A stretch of 5,910 nucleotides of DNA from an uncultured bacterium. GTDB taxonomy: Bacteria; Bacteroidota; Bacteroidia; Bacteroidales; Bacteroidaceae. The position numbers were made by a program, and so were the translations under genes. Shown here piece after piece: positions 5,611 through 5,910 of the stretch (positions are counted from its first letter, which is position 1; the number at the start of each line of letters is the position of its first letter). Under the pieces are notes generated by a model. The model was not told the origin of the DNA and ran no database searches. It saw only the letters and a list, made by a program, of their open reading frames with translations. The stretch is from assembly GCA_945788485.1 (NCBI GenBank), contig CALZMB010000144.1, positions 1 through 5,910 on the forward strand. Reading direction: 5' to 3'.

Positions 5611-5910
5611 AATGGATGATTAGGTGGGTTCTATAAATGCCCACCGTCAAATTCATGAATATTTATGGATTAACGTTTTGCCATCTTTTGGATTCTTTTT
5701 GGCGGTTGACTTCGTCTTCCTCCTCCTCGCAAGGCATAATAAATGCAAGCATTTCTTCTGCTCTTGCTTCGAGCGTCGGTTCAAATTGTAAGTCGTATCG
5801 GTCACGTAGCCCGCTACGTCAATAGTCTCTTAACCCCCTTCGGTTCCCCCGTTATCGGGGGACAGAAACCCTCTCCAACTTTCAATTTGTCCTCAAAAAC
5901 AATCTCAAAA
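5611..5910. other. Structured intergenic region, no convincing gene
   Basis: This 300-bp stretch to the right edge has no recognisable protein. It holds a series of inverted repeats. GGTGGG (5623-5628) pairs with CCCACC (5640-5645). ACGTAG (5804-5809) pairs with CTACGT (5814-5819) over a 4-nt loop. TCCCCCG (5845-5851) pairs with CGGGGGA (5856-5862) over TTAT. An upstream CCCCC (5834-5838) could compete for the same GGGGG, and AACC/GGTT (5832-5835, 5842-5845) forms a further small stem. The hairpins may belong to a non-coding RNA, a leader, or a dispersed intergenic repeat. I recognise no RNase P RNA, tmRNA, SRP RNA or riboswitch signature, and no good Bacteroidetes promoter on either strand. 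Confidence 0.4.
5663..5752 (-). pseudogene. Short acidic open frame, possible small gene or gene remnant
   Basis: On the minus strand a frame is open for 51 codons between TGA at 5821-5819 and TAA at 5665-5663. Its only internal ATG with a purine-rich leader (AGAAGAA) is at 5752 and would give 29 residues. The peptide has a helix-like stretch (FEPTLEARAEEMLAFIMP) followed by a cluster of six acidic residues (EEEEDE) and a basic tail (KESKRW). It reads like protein, but two other frames here are also open for about 50 codons, which weakens the case. I do not recognise it. It could be a remnant of a longer gene or chance. Confidence 0.2.

Noticed and set aside
5637..5825. 62-codon plus-strand open frame
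   Set aside because: The serine-rich peptide resembles no family and is the complement of the hairpin-rich region; no promoter or A-rich leader supports it.

Overview
This window looks like a chromosomal segment from a Bacteroidales bacterium, most likely of the Prevotella group. Three things point there. The topoisomerase IV A sequence closely resembles Bacteroidetes ParC as I remember it. Two divergent promoters fit the Bacteroidetes sigma-ABfr pattern (TTTG, 19 bp, TAnnTTTG). The start codons follow A-rich leaders rather than Shine-Dalgarno sequences. The genus is an inference.

Layout: (1) 1-2189, minus strand: the first 729 codons of parC (DNA topoisomerase IV subunit A); the gene runs off the left edge. 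(2) 2190-2471: a divergent intergenic region with two back-to-back promoters, a parC leader of about 135 nt carrying short direct and inverted repeats, and a leader hairpin just before the next gene. (3) 2472-3620, plus strand: a GNAT-fold acetyltransferase-like protein of about 380 residues, function unknown. (4) 3621-3780: a convergent intergenic region with a 15-bp perfect inverted repeat, probably a two-way terminator. (5) 3781-5466, minus strand: a two-gene operon, an ACT-domain regulator-like protein (UPF0237) followed after 30 nt by a PFL-family protein (DUF711/UPF0210). (6) 5467-5910: about 440 bp without a convincing gene but full of inverted repeats, including a terminator-like hairpin with a T-run pointing towards the ACT gene and a GC-rich hairpin cluster near the right edge.

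parC acts in chromosome decatenation. The ACT/PFL pair is a widely conserved but functionally unassigned couple in which the small ACT protein may sense an amino acid or similar ligand for its partner. The acetyltransferase stands alone as a monocistronic unit. No mobile-element protein, CRISPR array, tRNA or rRNA is visible. The least explained parts are the structured non-coding region at 5467-5910 and the short GTCAACTC-type repeats found in both other intergenic regions.
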